DNA of 64,000 nucleotides. It comes from QHXQ01 sp036389395. GTDB taxonomy: Bacteria; Acidobacteriota; Blastocatellia; Pyrinomonadales; Pyrinomonadaceae. The notes beneath the pieces were generated by a model, which saw nothing but the letters and a program-made list of their open reading frames with translations, searched no databases and was not told the origin of the DNA. Positions within the stretch are counted from its first letter, which is position 1. The number at the start of each line of letters is the position of its first letter. Below, in pieces: positions 7,607 to 16,445 of this stretch. The translations under genes were made by a program, and so were the position numbers. The stretch lies in NCBI GenBank assembly GCA_036389395.1, contig DASVPY010000031.1, positions 124,001-188,000 on the forward strand, given 5' to 3'.

Positions 7607-8605
7607 TCAAGGCTGCGCGAGTGCGTCGGCGAGTGCTTGCGCGTCCGCGTCGGCGTGCAGCGCGCGGAGCTTGTCGCAGGCGGCGCGGGCCTCTTCGCGC
7701 CGGCCCAGCGCGACGTAGGCCAGCCCCGCGAAGTAGTACGCCCCCGGCTCGTCCGGCTTGAGCTTGACGGCGCGCTCGGCCGCCGCCGCCGCTTCTTTGA
7801 AGCGACGCAGACCCACGTAAGCCGCCGCCAGCCCTTCGTGCGCGTACGCGTTGTCCGCCTGCGCGCGCGCCACCAACTCGAACGCGGCCGCCGCCTCCGC
7901 GAAGCGCCCGGCGGCGTAGTGGAGCGCGCCCAGACGCAGGTGCGCGGGCGGGTACTGCGGGTCGAGCCGCAGCAGTTCCTTGAAAGTCGCCTCCGCCTCC
8001 TCGCGTCGCCCCGCCTTGATCTGCTCCTCGCCCGTGGCGAAGTAGGCGCGCGCCGCGGCCGTCAAAGCCTCGCCCGCCTCCTGCTCGCGCCCCAGCTTCA
8101 GGTACGCGAGCGCGAGGTTAAAGTGCGCCTGCCCGTAATTCGGCTCGACGCCGACCGCGTGCCGGAACGACTCCGCCGCCGCGTCGTAACGACCGAGCGC
8201 GAAGTACGCGCTCCCCAGGTTGTTGTGCGCCGACGCCAGACGCGGCCACAGCCGCAATGCTTCGTTATACTCCTTCACCGCCTCCGCGAACTTGCTCTGC
8301 GCGAAATACTCCAAGCCCTTCTCCGTCCGCGCCAAAGCCTGCCGCTCTTCGGGCGACACGGCGCGCACCACGCCGGGCTTGGCCGCCGCCTCTCCATTGC
8401 CCGGTCGCCCCTCGTCGCGCCGCTCTTCATAACGACGCCTGAGCGTCTCCTCCACCGCCTTCCGCGAACGCTCCATGCGCTCCGCCATCAAAATCCGATA
8501 ACTCTCCGCCGGATCGAGCGCCCGCGGCTGCTGCGCCCGCGCCCCGCCCACGAGCACGACGACGACCGCGCACCCCAACCGACAAACGGCACACACCAAC
8601 CTCAT
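7607..8605 (-). CDS. Secreted tetratricopeptide (TPR) protein
   Basis: 332 residues. A signal peptide (MRLVCAVCRLGCAVVVVLVGGARAQQ) is followed by a charged helical region and at least six TPR units from about residue 95, e.g. AEAVKEYNEALRLWPRLASA, YDAAAESFRHAVGVEPNYGQ and FAEAAAAFELVARAQADNAY. It is likely a periplasmic protein-interaction scaffold; no enzymatic domain is seen. The start at 8605 is chosen over longer in-frame starts because GGGAGG lies 6 bases before it and the upstream codons are repeat DNA. Confidence 0.85.
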   Translation of the reverse strand: MRLVCAVCRLGCAVVVVLVGGARAQQPRALDPAESYRILMAERMERSRKAVEETLRRRYEERRDEGRPGNGEAAAKPGVVRAVSPEERQALARTEKGLEYFAQSKFAEAVKEYNEALRLWPRLASAHNNLGSAYFALGRYDAAAESFRHAVGVEPNYGQAHFNLALAYLKLGREQEAGEALTAAARAYFATGEEQIKAGRREEAEATFKELLRLDPQYPPAHLRLGALHYAAGRFAEAAAAFELVARAQADNAYAHEGLAAAYVGLRRFKEAAAAAERAVKLKPDEPGAYYFAGLAYVALGRREEARAACDKLRALHADADAQALADALAQP

Positions 8606-8630
8606 CACACACCTCCCCGACCGCGCCGCG

Positions 8631-8636
8631 ATTATA
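8631..8636 (-). promoter_or_regulatory. -10 element for the TPR gene
   Basis: A perfect TATAAT about 26 bases before the chosen ATG, leaving a short leader that just holds the GGGAGG ribosome binding site. The -35 is not conserved. Confidence 0.45.
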
Positions 8637-8680
8637 CGCCCCACCCGGCCCACACACGCCACGATTTTCACGCCCCCACC

Positions 8681-8840
8681 CGGAGCGTGCACGCCGCCGC
8701 CGGGAGCGCGGGCATCCCTGCCCGCCAAAGCGTGCTTTAGCACGCTTAACAAGTTAGCGGCGGCACTCAAGCGTTGAGTGCCGCCGCTACTCACTATTCG
8801 CGCTCACGCGCTCACGGCAGGCACGGATGCCCGCGCCCTC
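8681..8840. repeat. Dispersed GC-rich repeat, copy A
   Basis: Contains CCGGGAGCGCGGGCATCCC then TGCCCGCC and the inversion AAGCGTGCTTTAGCACGCTT, followed by a GCGGCGGCACTCAA...TTGAGTGCCGCCGC hairpin. The CCGGGAGCGCGGGC core is found again, in both orientations, at 58066-58222. Confidence 0.75.
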
Positions 8841-9173
8841 TCCGCCACCCACCGCGCCCTGCCCGCCCCCTACCGCGCCCCTCCGGCCACACCCCGCGCC
8901 CCTCCCGCGCCCCATCGCGCCTTTCCGGCCATCCGGCGCGTGCTTCTCGCCACCCGTCGCGCCGTTCCGGCCACCCCTCGCGGGCTTCCGGCCACGCAGC
9001 GCGGCGTCTCGGCCATCCATCGCGGGCTTCCGGCCATTGATCGCGGCGTCCCGGCCATGGATCACGGGGGCGCGGCCACGCGTGGCCGGAAGCCCGCGAT
9101 GGATGGCCGGAAGCCCGCCACACACGGACAGAACCCCGCGACCGATGGCCGCAAGCTCGCCACGAATCGCTGT
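8841..9173. repeat. 21-bp tandem satellite that reverses orientation at a palindrome
   Basis: Seven-base cores of the form CCGGCCA recur at exact 21-bp steps (8841, 8862, 8883, then 8925, 8946, 8967, 8988, 9009, 9030, 9051 and 9072). From 9083 the same unit runs in the opposite sense (TGGCCGG at 9083, 9104, 9125, 9146 and 9167, the last copies degenerate). The flip is at the perfect palindrome GGCCACGCGTGGCC (9075-9088). Since 21 is divisible by 3, all frames stay open as heptapeptide repeats, but there is no ribosome binding site or family match, so it is called non-coding. Confidence 0.85.
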
Positions 9174-9266
9174 AACCCCACCCCAACCCGCAACTTACCC
9201 GCCAGCCGCCGCCGCAACCACGCCCCGCCCGCCCACAACCACACCGCCCCACGCCCAACCTCCCCC

Positions 9267-11024
9267 TCACTCCGCCTGCCCCTCCACCCGCGCCAAATTC
9301 CGCCGCGCTATCTCCGCATAGGGCGCTTTCAGCCGCTCGAAGATGTCCAACGCCTCCCGCAGCAACCGCGCCGCCTCCGCCTTGTCACCCTCGGCCTCGG
9401 CAAGTAGCCCCAACTGGTGCAGGGAGTTGGCGATGCCGCGCTGGTCGCCGAGCTTCTGTCTGATCTCTAGGCTTTCTTCGTAGAGCCGCCGCACCTCAGT
9501 CAGTTCTCCGCGGCGCTGGTACATCGTGGCTGCATCGTGTGCCCATACCGCGATCACCTCTTCCCAGCGGGAAGCGCGGGCCGCCGTCAACTCTAACTCT
9601 TCAAGGCGGAGCGTCTGATTCCAATAACCGCACAAGATCAACATCCCGTCTGGCGGTACTGCCAGCGCGTTGACCAATCGGTGCAGACACGGCCAATCTT
9701 CAGTAGCGGCCGCTACGTCTACGGCGCGGAGCAGGTTATCAAGTTCGGCTTGCCGCGCGTCATAGGCTTCGCGCGTCGGCTCGGTGTGCGCTTCGGCATA
9801 GTCGGTAAAGTAAGTAACGTAACGCTGGCGGAACTCGGCGGCGCGCGGGTCTTTTGCGAGACGTGCGCCAGCCAGGCCGCGCGTCACGCCTTCGACGGTG
9901 AAGCGGCTGTTTTCGTTCAGCCCCTTGATGAGCCACAGCGCGCGCAGGTTCTTGACCGCGGCGCTCAGCCGCCTCTCGTCGTCGCCGAAGCCGGCCACCT
10001 CGGCGAGCGCGCGGCGGGACGCGCTGGGCACGAAGAGGGAGAGGGCGAGCAGCGCGGCCCGGCCGTCGTCGCCGACTTCCGGCAAATTAAAGGAGCGGTC
10101 GAAGACGCGCGCGGCGGCGTCGCCTTCGCCCTGCGCCAACTCCGCCAGCACCGTGCGCGGCTCCCGCGCCTGAGCAATCTGCGCGACGAGCCACTCTATC
10201 AGGAACGGATTCGCCTCCGCCGTCTCGTAGATTCGCTGGCGCACCTTGGCGGAAAAAAGTTGCCGATCCTGCGTCTGCTTAATAAGCCTAGTTAACAGCT
10301 CCTCGACCTCTTTGTGCCGCATTGCCGAGAGCACGATGTTCAAGGTCTTATCGATTTTCTGACGCGAAGTGAATAACACTGCGCACCGAGCACGCTGGAA
10401 CCAAGCTTGGATGGGCGGTTGCTGGGCGACGGCAATTGTCTCGTAATTGTCTACGACAATAAGGCACGGCGAGTCGGCAACCAGCGCGCGCACTTCCGTC
10501 TCCTTTGCTTCCGGCGCGCGCGTACGCAGATCGGCGCGGTCTAGCTGCGTTGCTATGTCGTCAAGTAGCGTCGAGAGTGTATAGCCAGCGCGCGCCGCCA
10601 CGTCACTCCAAACGAGGCGGCGGCTGTATGCGTTATGAAGTACCCGCGCCGCCTCTGCCGCGACGATTGTCTTCCCGACACCCCCCAGTCCCGACAGCGT
10701 TACCAACTGATGTCGCCCTGCTGCTAACTCTGTCTTCAGCAACTCCACGAGCTTGCGTCCATCCGCATCATGACGCGGGACAAAGCCGACGAGTGGCGGC
10801 CGCGGGATGAGCGACGACGGCGCGGACGCACCATGCGTTTCCTTATCTGTAACTTCATCCCGCGGGGGAGCTTTAGCCCTCTTGCAGCGGCTGGCAATCA
10901 GTGAATTGCGGAACCAGACCCATAGCCCGCAGATAATCACGACGGCAACGCCGCCTACAATGGTGACGATGAGGTTTTTGGTGTTCGGGCCGAGACCGTT
11001 CCACCACTCTTGTAAGCCCTGCAT
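9267..11024 (-). CDS. Membrane-anchored STAND/NB-ARC-type NTPase with C-terminal TPR-like repeats
   Basis: 585 residues. One N-terminal membrane helix (about residues 19-38) is followed by a basic stretch and a flexible linker. The NTPase has Walker A GLGGVGKT (112-119), Walker B CLIVVDNYE (about 187-195) and a later LFTSR sensor-like motif, then a winged-helix-like region and TPR-like helices (YEESLEIRQKLGDQRGIANS, EAARLLREALDIFERLKAPY). STAND ATPases are molecular switches in signalling, transcription or anti-phage defence. No effector domain is visible and no defence genes adjoin it, so its output is unknown. The 21-bp satellite lies just beyond its stop codon. Confidence 0.8.
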   Translation of the reverse strand: MQGLQEWWNGLGPNTKNLIVTIVGGVAVVIICGLWVWFRNSLIASRCKRAKAPPRDEVTDKETHGASAPSSLIPRPPLVGFVPRHDADGRKLVELLKTELAAGRHQLVTLSGLGGVGKTIVAAEAARVLHNAYSRRLVWSDVAARAGYTLSTLLDDIATQLDRADLRTRAPEAKETEVRALVADSPCLIVVDNYETIAVAQQPPIQAWFQRARCAVLFTSRQKIDKTLNIVLSAMRHKEVEELLTRLIKQTQDRQLFSAKVRQRIYETAEANPFLIEWLVAQIAQAREPRTVLAELAQGEGDAAARVFDRSFNLPEVGDDGRAALLALSLFVPSASRRALAEVAGFGDDERRLSAAVKNLRALWLIKGLNENSRFTVEGVTRGLAGARLAKDPRAAEFRQRYVTYFTDYAEAHTEPTREAYDARQAELDNLLRAVDVAAATEDWPCLHRLVNALAVPPDGMLILCGYWNQTLRLEELELTAARASRWEEVIAVWAHDAATMYQRRGELTEVRRLYEESLEIRQKLGDQRGIANSLHQLGLLAEAEGDKAEAARLLREALDIFERLKAPYAEIARRNLARVEGQAE

Positions 11025-11092
11025 TCGTCGCTCCTCGCTTCGCGGCGAACAGGTGAGTTGTCAGGTGCGGGCGGCGTGATTAGTTAACGTCG

Positions 11093-11464
11093 TCAGCCGC
11101 CCTCCGTCGGTGCGTTCGCATCTTGCCACGCTTTCCAGCCGCCGGCCAATGAGTAGACGTTGGTGTAGCCCATGCGTTGGAGGTTGTCGGCGGCGAGGGC
11201 GGAGCGGTAGCCGCCGCCGCAGTAGAGGATTAGCTCTGTGGCGTGGTCGGGGTGTTGGTGTTCGATGTCGCGTTCGATGATGCCGCGCCCCAGGTGTTCC
11301 GCGCCCGCGGCGCGGCCCTGTTGCCATTCGTGGTCTTCGCGCACGTCAATGAGATGTGCGGCGGGGTTGGCGGCGAGGCGGGCGCGGGTCTCGGCGACGT
11401 TTAGCTCGCGGACGCGGGTCTTGGCGTCGGCGACGAGTCGGAGAAAGCCTGTGGAGTGTTGCAT
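11093..11464 (-). CDS. Rhodanese-like domain protein
   Basis: 123 residues, a single rhodanese domain: HLIDVREDHEWQQG near the N-terminus and the active-site loop Cys82-GGGYRSA. Such proteins carry persulfide sulfur on the catalytic Cys. The loop CGGGYRS is the six-residue form typical of sulfurtransferases. It is cytosolic with no signal sequence. The gene is divergent from lpd, with about 170 bp between them that hold the lpd promoter. Confidence 0.9.
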   Translation of the reverse strand: MQHSTGFLRLVADAKTRVRELNVAETRARLAANPAAHLIDVREDHEWQQGRAAGAEHLGRGIIERDIEHQHPDHATELILYCGGGYRSALAADNLQRMGYTNVYSLAGGWKAWQDANAPTEGG

Positions 11465-11500
11465 AAGTTACCTGGGTTGTCCTTTCGTCTTGGGGGCCGG

Positions 11501-11530
11501 TTGGCTGTAGAGCGTGGGCCGCATTATAAT
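11501..11530 (+). promoter_or_regulatory. Promoter of the lpd-pdh region
   Basis: TTGGCT (11501-11506), an 18-bp spacer and a perfect TATAAT (11525-11530). This gives a leader of about 100 nt before the lpd start. Confidence 0.6.
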
Positions 11531-11636
11531 CCCGGCTTGCAAGACCACCCAAAGTACATTGCCCAGGGGCCAGACCGGCGCGAGCAGTCTGCTCGGCGAC
11601 GCGCGCCCGGCCCGGCACAGAGAGGATAGAAAAGCG

Positions 11637-13040
<1,404 letters not shown>

Positions 13041-13077
13041 GTTTGCTCGGAACGTGATTGACAGTGGATGGGGCGTT

Positions 13078-13174
13078 CACCACAGAGGCACAGAGTTCAC
13101 CGAGGTAGCACGGAGACTTGAACGGCAGTCCGGCCTCCGTGCTATCTCTGTGTGCTGCGGTGTCTCTGCGGTGA
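13078..13174. repeat. Inverted word repeat (CACAGAGG family)
   Basis: ACCACAGAGGCACAGAG and CGAGGTAGCACGGAG are mirrored by CTCCGTGCTATCTCTGTG and GGTGTCTCTGCGGTG. It sits between lpdA and pdhA, so it may interrupt or attenuate co-transcription. Confidence 0.85.
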
Positions 13175-13219
13175 GTCGCCGGACACGCCGGCACTCAAGT
13201 CTGAATTAACGCGGGGTTC

Positions 13220-14338
13220 ATGAAGACCGAAACGAAACGTAAAACGGCGCGCGGCGCGAAGTCTGCTAAAGGCGCGGACGGCAACGGCGCGTGGCAGATT
13301 CCGGCCGAGGACGCGCTCTGCACGACCGAGACGACGCTCACAGAGGCGCAGCTCCTTGAGTTGTACCGCTACCTGATGCTGACGCGACTGGTCGAGGAGC
13401 GGCTCGTCAACCTGTACCGGCAGACCAAGGTGGTCGGCGGCGTCTTCCGCTCGCTGGGGCAGGAGGCGACGGCCGTCGGCTCGGCCTACGCGCTCCGGCC
13501 CACGGACTTCATCGCGCCGCTCATACGCGACCTCGGCGCGGTCTTGGTCAAGGGCATACGCCCGCGCGCCGTCTTCGCCCAGTACATGGCCAAGGCGTGG
13601 GGGCCTTCGGGCGGGCGCGACCTCAACATCCACTTCGGCGATCTGGCGAAAGGGTTCATCGGCCCCATCTCGCACCTCGGCGACATGATCCCCGTCATGA
13701 CCGGCATCGCGCTCGCCGGGCGGATGCAGGGCAAGGATTTGGTCGCGGTCGCCTACATCGGCGACGGCGGCATGAGCACCGGCGCGTTCCACGAGGGGCT
13801 GAACTTCGCCGCCGTCCAACGCCTGCCGCTCCTCGTCATCGCCGAGTACAACCACTACGCCTACTCGACGCCCACGCGCTTGCAGACGGCCGTGGAGAAC
13901 CTCGCCGACAAGGCCGCCGGCTACGGCATCCCCGGTCACATCTTGGACGGCAACGACATCGTCGCCTGCTACGAGGTGACGAAAGCGGCCGCCGAGTACG
14001 CGCGCGACGGCGGCGGCGCGGTCTTGATTGAAGCTAAGACCTACCGGCGCAAGGGGCACGCAGAGCACGACGACCAGCGCTACATCCCCGCGGGCGAGCT
14101 TGAGTTCTGGGAGAAGCGCGACCCGGTCACGCGCTACGAGCGGCATCTCATCGCGCAGGGCGTCGCCACGCGCGAGAAGCTTGATGAAATTATCGCTGAC
14201 GTGAAGCGCGAGATTGACGAGGACGTGGCTTGGGCCGAGTCGTCGCCGATGCCCGACGCAGAGCAGGCGGCTTATAACGTGTTCGACAACGCGGTCGTCC
14301 CGCCCGCGTTCCGCCCAAAAGTGTTCGGCGGCAACTGA
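13220..14338 (+). CDS. pdhA: Pyruvate dehydrogenase E1 component, alpha subunit
   Basis: 372 residues. It forms a thiamine-diphosphate E1 heterotetramer with PdhB to decarboxylate pyruvate (or a related 2-oxoacid) and acetylate E2. The ThDP motif is GDGGMSTGAFHEGLNFA...NHYAYSTP; the family blocks RLVEERLVNLYRQTKVVGG, GQEATAVG and YRRKGHAEHDD also fit. The first 30 residues are Lys/Arg/Ala-rich. E1 alpha subunits of branched-chain complexes look similar, so substrate choice is inferred from the lack of branched-chain genes. Confidence 0.92.
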   Translation: MKTETKRKTARGAKSAKGADGNGAWQIPAEDALCTTETTLTEAQLLELYRYLMLTRLVEERLVNLYRQTKVVGGVFRSLGQEATAVGSAYALRPTDFIAPLIRDLGAVLVKGIRPRAVFAQYMAKAWGPSGGRDLNIHFGDLAKGFIGPISHLGDMIPVMTGIALAGRMQGKDLVAVAYIGDGGMSTGAFHEGLNFAAVQRLPLLVIAEYNHYAYSTPTRLQTAVENLADKAAGYGIPGHILDGNDIVACYEVTKAAAEYARDGGGAVLIEAKTYRRKGHAEHDDQRYIPAGELEFWEKRDPVTRYERHLIAQGVATREKLDEIIADVKREIDEDVAWAESSPMPDAEQAAYNVFDNAVVPPAFRPKVFGGN

Positions 14339-14350
14339 CGGGGGCGTGCG

Positions 14351-14875
14351 ATGGCGCTGCTGGTCTTAGCCTATCCGCGGCTCGCACGGGCGGACTACGA
14401 TTGGATTCAGGCCGTCAGGGCGCAACACGACGAACGTTATTTCTCAGTGGTCGCGCCGCATTTCACGCTGGTCTTCCCCTTCACGGGGATGACGCACGAG
14501 GCGTTCGGCGCACACGTCAGACGGCAAGCGGCGGGCGTCCGCGCCGTCTCGTTCGTCCTGCGCTGCGCCATCGTCGTCGAGGACGACTCGCGGCAGTTCA
14601 GCCACGTCTTCCTCGTGCCGGACGAGGGGTTCGGCGAGATTGTCAGGCTGCACGACCGGCTCTACCGGGATGCGCTGGCCGCGTCGTTGCGGCTCGACAT
14701 CACTTTCATCCCGCACGTCGGCGTCGGCAACGGTCGGGACGCGCGCGCGTGCAAGGCGCTGGCGGACGAGTTGAACGCGCGGCCCTTCGGCGTCGCCGGC
14801 ACGATTGATACGCTCGACGTGGTGTGGTACGAGCACGGCCGCGTGCAGACGGTTGAGCAGATCGCTCTAGCGTAA
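14351..14875 (+). CDS. 2H phosphoesterase superfamily protein (2'-5' RNA ligase-like)
   Basis: 174 residues lying between pdhA and pdhB, 12 bases after pdhA. The first 2H motif is HFTLVF (PHFTLVFPF, near residue 37); the second is HVGVG (FIPHVGVG), an H-x-G variant of the usual H-x-T/S. The superfamily includes LigT-like cyclic phosphodiesterases and RNA 2'-5' ligases. The altered second motif could mean a different substrate or lost activity. A link to pyruvate dehydrogenase is not established; the location is the only evidence. Confidence 0.75.
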   Translation: MALLVLAYPRLARADYDWIQAVRAQHDERYFSVVAPHFTLVFPFTGMTHEAFGAHVRRQAAGVRAVSFVLRCAIVVEDDSRQFSHVFLVPDEGFGEIVRLHDRLYRDALAASLRLDITFIPHVGVGNGRDARACKALADELNARPFGVAGTIDTLDVVWYEHGRVQTVEQIALA

Positions 14876-14905
14876 TCCAGCAGCGAGGACTTTTCGGCTT
14901 TCAGC

Positions 14906-15934
14906 ATGAGCACGGCAGTCAAAAAAGAGAGCAACGCGAACCGCCCGGCGCGCGGCGGCGTGGCGACGTTCGTCGAGGCCATCAGGCAGGGCATCTGGGA
15001 GGAGATGGAGCGCGACCCGTCGGTCTTCGTCATCGGCGAGGACGTGGGCGCTTACGGCGGCGCGTTCAAGGTGACGGAAGGGTTGCTCGAAGAGTTCGGC
15101 GCGGAGCGCGTGATCGACACGCCGATCTCGGAGGCGGCGATTGTCGGCGCGGCGTGCGGCGCGGCGCTGCTGGGGCAGCGCCCCGTGGCCGAGTTCCAGT
15201 TCATAGACTTCATCTCGGCCGGCTTCGACATGCTGACGAACTACGCCGCCAAGTGCCGCTACCGCTGGGGCGCGGGGCTGCCGGCCGTCTTCCGCGGCCC
15301 GTGCGGCGCGGGCGTCCACGCCGGGCCGTTCCACTCCTTGAACGCCGAGGCGTTCTTCGCCAACACGGCCGGGCTGAAGATCGTCGAGCCGGCCACGGCC
15401 TACGACGCGAAGGGCTTGATCAAGGCCGCGATCCGCGACCCCGACCCCGTGCTCTTCTTCGAGCACAAGAAGCTCTACCGCCTGCCGCGCCTGCGCGAAG
15501 AGTTGCCGGCGGACGACTACGTCGTGCCCATCGGCAAGGCGCGCGTCGCGCGCGAGGGGCGCGCGCTTACGATCATCACGTTCGGCTACCAGGTCTTGAA
15601 CGCGCTCGACGCGGCCGCGGAGTTGGAGCAGGAAGGCTTGGACGTTGAGGTCATAGACCTGCGCACGCTCGCGCCGCTGGATCGCGAGACGATCCTGGCG
15701 TCGGTGAAGAAGACGAGCAAGGTGCTGGTGCTGCACGAGGCGGCGCGCACGGGCGGCCTCGGCGGCGAGATCGCGGCGACCATCGCCGAAGAAGCGTTCG
15801 AGTGGCTCGACGCGCCCGTCGTGCGCCTCGCCGCCACCGACACGCCCGTCCCCTACTCGCCGCCGCTCGAAGAGTACCACCTGCCGCAAGTCAAAGACGT
15901 GCTCGCCGCGGCGCGCAAACTCGCGGCGTATTGA
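14906..15934 (+). CDS. pdhB: Pyruvate dehydrogenase E1 component, beta subunit
   Basis: 342 residues. E1 beta blocks are complete: GEDVGAYGGAFKVTEGLLEEFG, DTPISEAAIVGAACGAALLG, PVAEFQFIDF and GPCGAGVHAGPFHS, with the C-terminal transketolase domain EVIDLRTLAPLD...LVLHEAARTGGLGGEIAA. It supplies the second half of the ThDP site and binds E2. It is separated from pdhA only by the 2H phosphoesterase gene. Its stop codon is followed at once by word-repeat DNA. Confidence 0.94.
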   Translation: MSTAVKKESNANRPARGGVATFVEAIRQGIWEEMERDPSVFVIGEDVGAYGGAFKVTEGLLEEFGAERVIDTPISEAAIVGAACGAALLGQRPVAEFQFIDFISAGFDMLTNYAAKCRYRWGAGLPAVFRGPCGAGVHAGPFHSLNAEAFFANTAGLKIVEPATAYDAKGLIKAAIRDPDPVLFFEHKKLYRLPRLREELPADDYVVPIGKARVAREGRALTIITFGYQVLNALDAAAELEQEGLDVEVIDLRTLAPLDRETILASVKKTSKVLVLHEAARTGGLGGEIAATIAEEAFEWLDAPVVRLAATDTPVPYSPPLEEYHLPQVKDVLAAARKLAAY

Positions 15935-15935
15935 A

Positions 15936-16041
15936 AGCAGTAGGCAGTAGGCAGTAGCCAGTAGGCAGTAGGAGTTCAAAGTTTAACGTTTAAGGTTCAA
16001 GGTTCATGTCACACCTAACCTTGAACCTTGAACCTTGAACT
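15936..16041. repeat. Word repeats (AGTAGGC and GGTTCAA families)
   Basis: Tandem AGCAGTAGGCAGTAGGCAGT units, then TTCAAAGTTTAACG and AAGGTTCAAGGTTC mirrored by CCTTGAACCTTGAACCTTGA. The second family recurs at 61030-61196. Confidence 0.85.
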
Positions 16042-16063
16042 GCTCACTTTGAAGGAGACAGTC

Positions 16064-16339
16064 ATGCCGAAGTTTTTAATCGAGCGGGAGATTCCCGACG
16101 CGGGCAAGCTGACGCCCGAACAGTTGCAGGCCATCTCGCAGAAGTCGTGCGGCGTGCTGCGCGGCATGGGGCCGCAGATTCAGTGGGTGCAGTCCTACGT
16201 GACGGGCGACAAGGTCTACTGCGTCTACATCGCGCCCGACGAGGAGACCGTGCGCGAGCACGCGCGCCAGGGCGGCTTCCCCGCCAACCGCGTCTCCCAG
16301 ATCACGGGCGTCATCGATCCGACGACGGCGGAGGGGTGA
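16064..16339 (+). CDS. DUF4242 family small protein
   Basis: 91 residues; the start has an ideal GAAGGAGA seven bases upstream. The sequence (KFLIEREIPDAGKLTPEQLQ, IQWVQSYVTGDKVYCVYIAPDEETVREHA, GFPANRVSQI) is typical of DUF4242, a ferredoxin-like-fold family that includes a nickel-binding protein of Streptomyces. Metal binding here is inference only. Placed between pdhB and the E2 gene, it is probably co-transcribed with them; similar proteins elsewhere are not known as PDH subunits. Confidence 0.8.
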   Translation: MPKFLIEREIPDAGKLTPEQLQAISQKSCGVLRGMGPQIQWVQSYVTGDKVYCVYIAPDEETVREHARQGGFPANRVSQITGVIDPTTAEG

Positions 16340-16341
16340 AA

Positions 16342-16432
16342 CAGAAGTCCGGAGTCAGGAGTCAGAAGCCAGAAGGAAAGCAGTTTGTTCTTCTTCCTTC
16401 TTCTGACTTCTGGCTCCTGGCTCCTGACTTCT
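16342..16432. repeat. Inverted word repeat (AGTCAGAAGCCAGAAG family)
   Basis: AGTCAGGAGTCAGAAGCCAG is mirrored by TTCTGACTTCTGGCTCCTGG. The block starts three bases after the DUF4242 stop and ends just before the E2 ribosome binding site (GGAG). Confidence 0.85.
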
Positions 16433-16445
16433 CCACGGAGCATTT

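Noticed and set aside
8841..9173. CRISPR array
   Set aside because: The units are directly tandem without unique spacers, and no cas gene is present.
8774..9407. Heptapeptide-repeat open frames over the 21-bp satellite
   Set aside because: Open in several frames on both strands with no ribosome binding site, and the orientation reversal makes a single protein design unlikely.
11514..11636. A longer lpdA start at 11514
   Set aside because: It would lie upstream of the promoter -10 at 11525 and adds 41 residues absent from the E3 family.
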